DNA of 64,000 nt, from the NCBI RefSeq assembly GCF_013520865.1, contig NZ_JACDXJ010000001.1, positions 1,335,001-1,399,000 of the forward strand, read 5' to 3'. Source of the stretch: Microvirga mediterraneensis. GTDB taxonomy: Bacteria; Pseudomonadota; Alphaproteobacteria; Rhizobiales; Beijerinckiaceae. Each line of letters opens with the position of its first letter. Position 1 is the stretch's first letter. The notes beneath the pieces are model-generated. The model saw only the letters and a list, made by a program, of their open reading frames with translations, was not told the DNA's origin and did no database searches. A program made the translations under genes and the position numbers. This document shows, in pieces, positions 62,745 through 64,000 of this stretch.

Positions 62745-64000
62745 ATGAATTTTGCGTCCAAGTCCGGCACGACCCGATTCGAATCGGCCCTGTTCCTGAT
62801 CGCGGTTCTCGCCGCGCTCTATGCAGTCAGCCAGTTCCTGCGCAATTCCATCGGCGTCATCGCCAATGACCTCGCCCGCGAGCTGCATCTCACGGCAACC
62901 CAGACGGGCCTTCTCTCCAGCGCCTTCTTCTTCGCCTTCGCGGCGGTCCAGATCCCGATCGGCATCCTCATCGACCGGTACGGCCCCAAGCGGGTCATGC
63001 TGGCGACGGCCGTGCTGACGGTTGCGGGAACAATCCTCTTCGCCCTTGCTCCTTCGGCTTCCCTGCTCATCGCCGCGCGGGCGCTCATGGGGCTCGGCTG
63101 CTCCACCTTCTTCATGGCGCCCCTGGTGATCTATGCCCGGCGCTTCCCGCCGCAGCGCTTCGCCGGGTTGACCAGTCTGCAGATGGGATTGGCCAATACC
63201 GGCACCCTGGCGGCGACGGCCCCGCTGGCGGCCTCCGCCGCGGCCTTCGGCTGGCGCGCCTCGTTCCTCGCGGTGGCCGTCCTGACCATCATCATCTGGT
63301 TCGCCATCCTGTGGATCGTGCCTAAGGATCCGCACGCGGAGCGGCCGAAGGAGACCTGGAGTGATGCATTCCGTGGCGTGGCCGCCGCCCTGAAGGTGCC
63401 GTCCTTCTGGCCGGTCTTCTTCATGCACCTGACCACATATGGGTGCTTCGCCTCAGTGATCGGGCTCTGGGGCGGGCCCTGGCTGTCCGACGTGCACGGG
63501 GCCGATCTCGCCATGAGAGGAAACATCCTGCTGCTGGGCGCGACGGCGCAGATCTGCGGCATGCTGCTCTGGGGCGCCATGGACCGGTTCTGGGGCAGCT
63601 ACAAGAAACCCGTCCTCATCGGCAGCACGGCGACGATCCTCCTGCTTCTCCTGCTCGTCCTCGCGCCTCTCGACCGCACCGCCGTCACGTTCTGGTTCCC
63701 CCTCTTCGGCCTCTGCGTCGCCTATACGCCCATCCTGACCAGCCACGGGAAGTCGCTGTTCCCATCGACCCTCACGGGGAGGGGTATCACGCTCATGAAT
63801 ATCGGCACGATGGGCGGGGCGTTTCTCTCCCAGAGCGTGACGGGCATGCTGATCGACCTCATGGGACGGTCGGACCAGGGGCTTTACCGCCCGGAGGGCT
63901 ATCGCCTCGTTTTCGCGGCTCTCGCGGGCTGGCTGCTCCTGAGCCTTGCCTTCTATGTCAAAGCCATCGATCCGCATCCGAGCAGGCATGCAACAAAGGC
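62745..64000 (+). CDS. MFS transporter (3' partial)
   Basis: A major facilitator transporter with twelve predicted helices, open from ATG 62745 to the window end (418 codons plus two bases), so only a short tail can be missing. Typical pieces are SFFFAFAAVQIPIGILIDR and the loop RYGPKRVMLATAVLTV (motif A-like). The central loop near residue 200 divides the two halves. AAAGGAT precedes the start by 11 bases. It lies 162 bases beyond the divergent hisN start. The substrate is not known. Confidence 0.88.
   Translation, partial: MNFASKSGTTRFESALFLIAVLAALYAVSQFLRNSIGVIANDLARELHLTATQTGLLSSAFFFAFAAVQIPIGILIDRYGPKRVMLATAVLTVAGTILFALAPSASLLIAARALMGLGCSTFFMAPLVIYARRFPPQRFAGLTSLQMGLANTGTLAATAPLAASAAAFGWRASFLAVAVLTIIIWFAILWIVPKDPHAERPKETWSDAFRGVAAALKVPSFWPVFFMHLTTYGCFASVIGLWGGPWLSDVHGADLAMRGNILLLGATAQICGMLLWGAMDRFWGSYKKPVLIGSTATILLLLLLVLAPLDRTAVTFWFPLFGLCVAYTPILTSHGKSLFPSTLTGRGITLMNIGTMGGAFLSQSVTGMLIDLMGRSDQGLYRPEGYRLVFAALAGWLLLSLAFYVKAIDPHPSRHATK

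Overview
The window is high-GC chromosomal DNA of an alphaproteobacterium, most likely of the Hyphomicrobiales. The evidence is homospermidine synthase beside an alphaproteobacterial-type ornithine decarboxylase, a fused indolepyruvate ferredoxin oxidoreductase, TAXI-type TRAP transporters with DUF1850, and several short palindromic intergenic repeats of the kind found in Microvirga and Methylobacterium relatives. The genus is inference only. I see no rRNA, tRNA, CRISPR array, prophage, transposase or origin. Coding density is high on both strands, and almost every gene has a recognisable family.

Layout. 1-7.7 kb: the 3' part of a TRAP permease, a DUF533/TerB-like protein, an exported unknown, then a sugar-acid catabolic set (xylonate-type dehydratase, SDR dehydrogenase, divergently placed 2-hydroxyacid dehydrogenase). 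7.7-13.3 kb: TfoX-C protein, EamA exporter, MarR regulator, and an NMT1/THI5-type ABC operon. This operon carries an embedded unknown exported protein and is preceded by a near-consensus promoter and a long, strongly folded leader. 13.5-19.7 kb: OpgG/D, then a polyamine block (ornithine decarboxylase with a speF-like leader, a GNAT, homospermidine synthase). 19.7-25.5 kb, all minus: DUF2937, a small unknown, a WD40 protein, a CobW metallochaperone and a zinc ABC operon led by a His-rich 53-residue protein under a palindromic operator. 25.5-31.2 kb: a second OpgG/D and a complete TAXI-TRAP system.

31.3-42 kb: gamma-glutamyltransferase, NicO plus DUF1007 metal export pair, fused indolepyruvate oxidoreductase with an aromatic aminotransferase, uracil-DNA glycosylase and a 5'-nucleotidase-like protein. 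42-53 kb: HWE-type sensor kinase, ferrochelatase, stomatin/NfeD pair, KdsD, GalU, MltB-type transglycosylase and an SGNH-fold protein that appears to lack its catalytic serine and histidine. 52-64 kb: gltBD, threonine aldolase, Hsp20, a lysophospholipase-like hydrolase converging on hisN, and an MFS transporter cut by the window end.

How the genes work together: putrescine made by the decarboxylase feeds homospermidine synthase. The aminotransferase can supply aryl-pyruvates to the oxidoreductase. The zinc importer and CobW chaperone form one metal-homeostasis block. The two OpgG/D paralogues, the transglycosylase, GalU and KdsD all serve the envelope. No clearly new multi-gene system was found. 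The most unusual signals are RNA-level: the folded leader near 13.0-13.2 kb, the attenuator-like ODC leader near 15.4 kb, and a possible thermosensor before hsp20.
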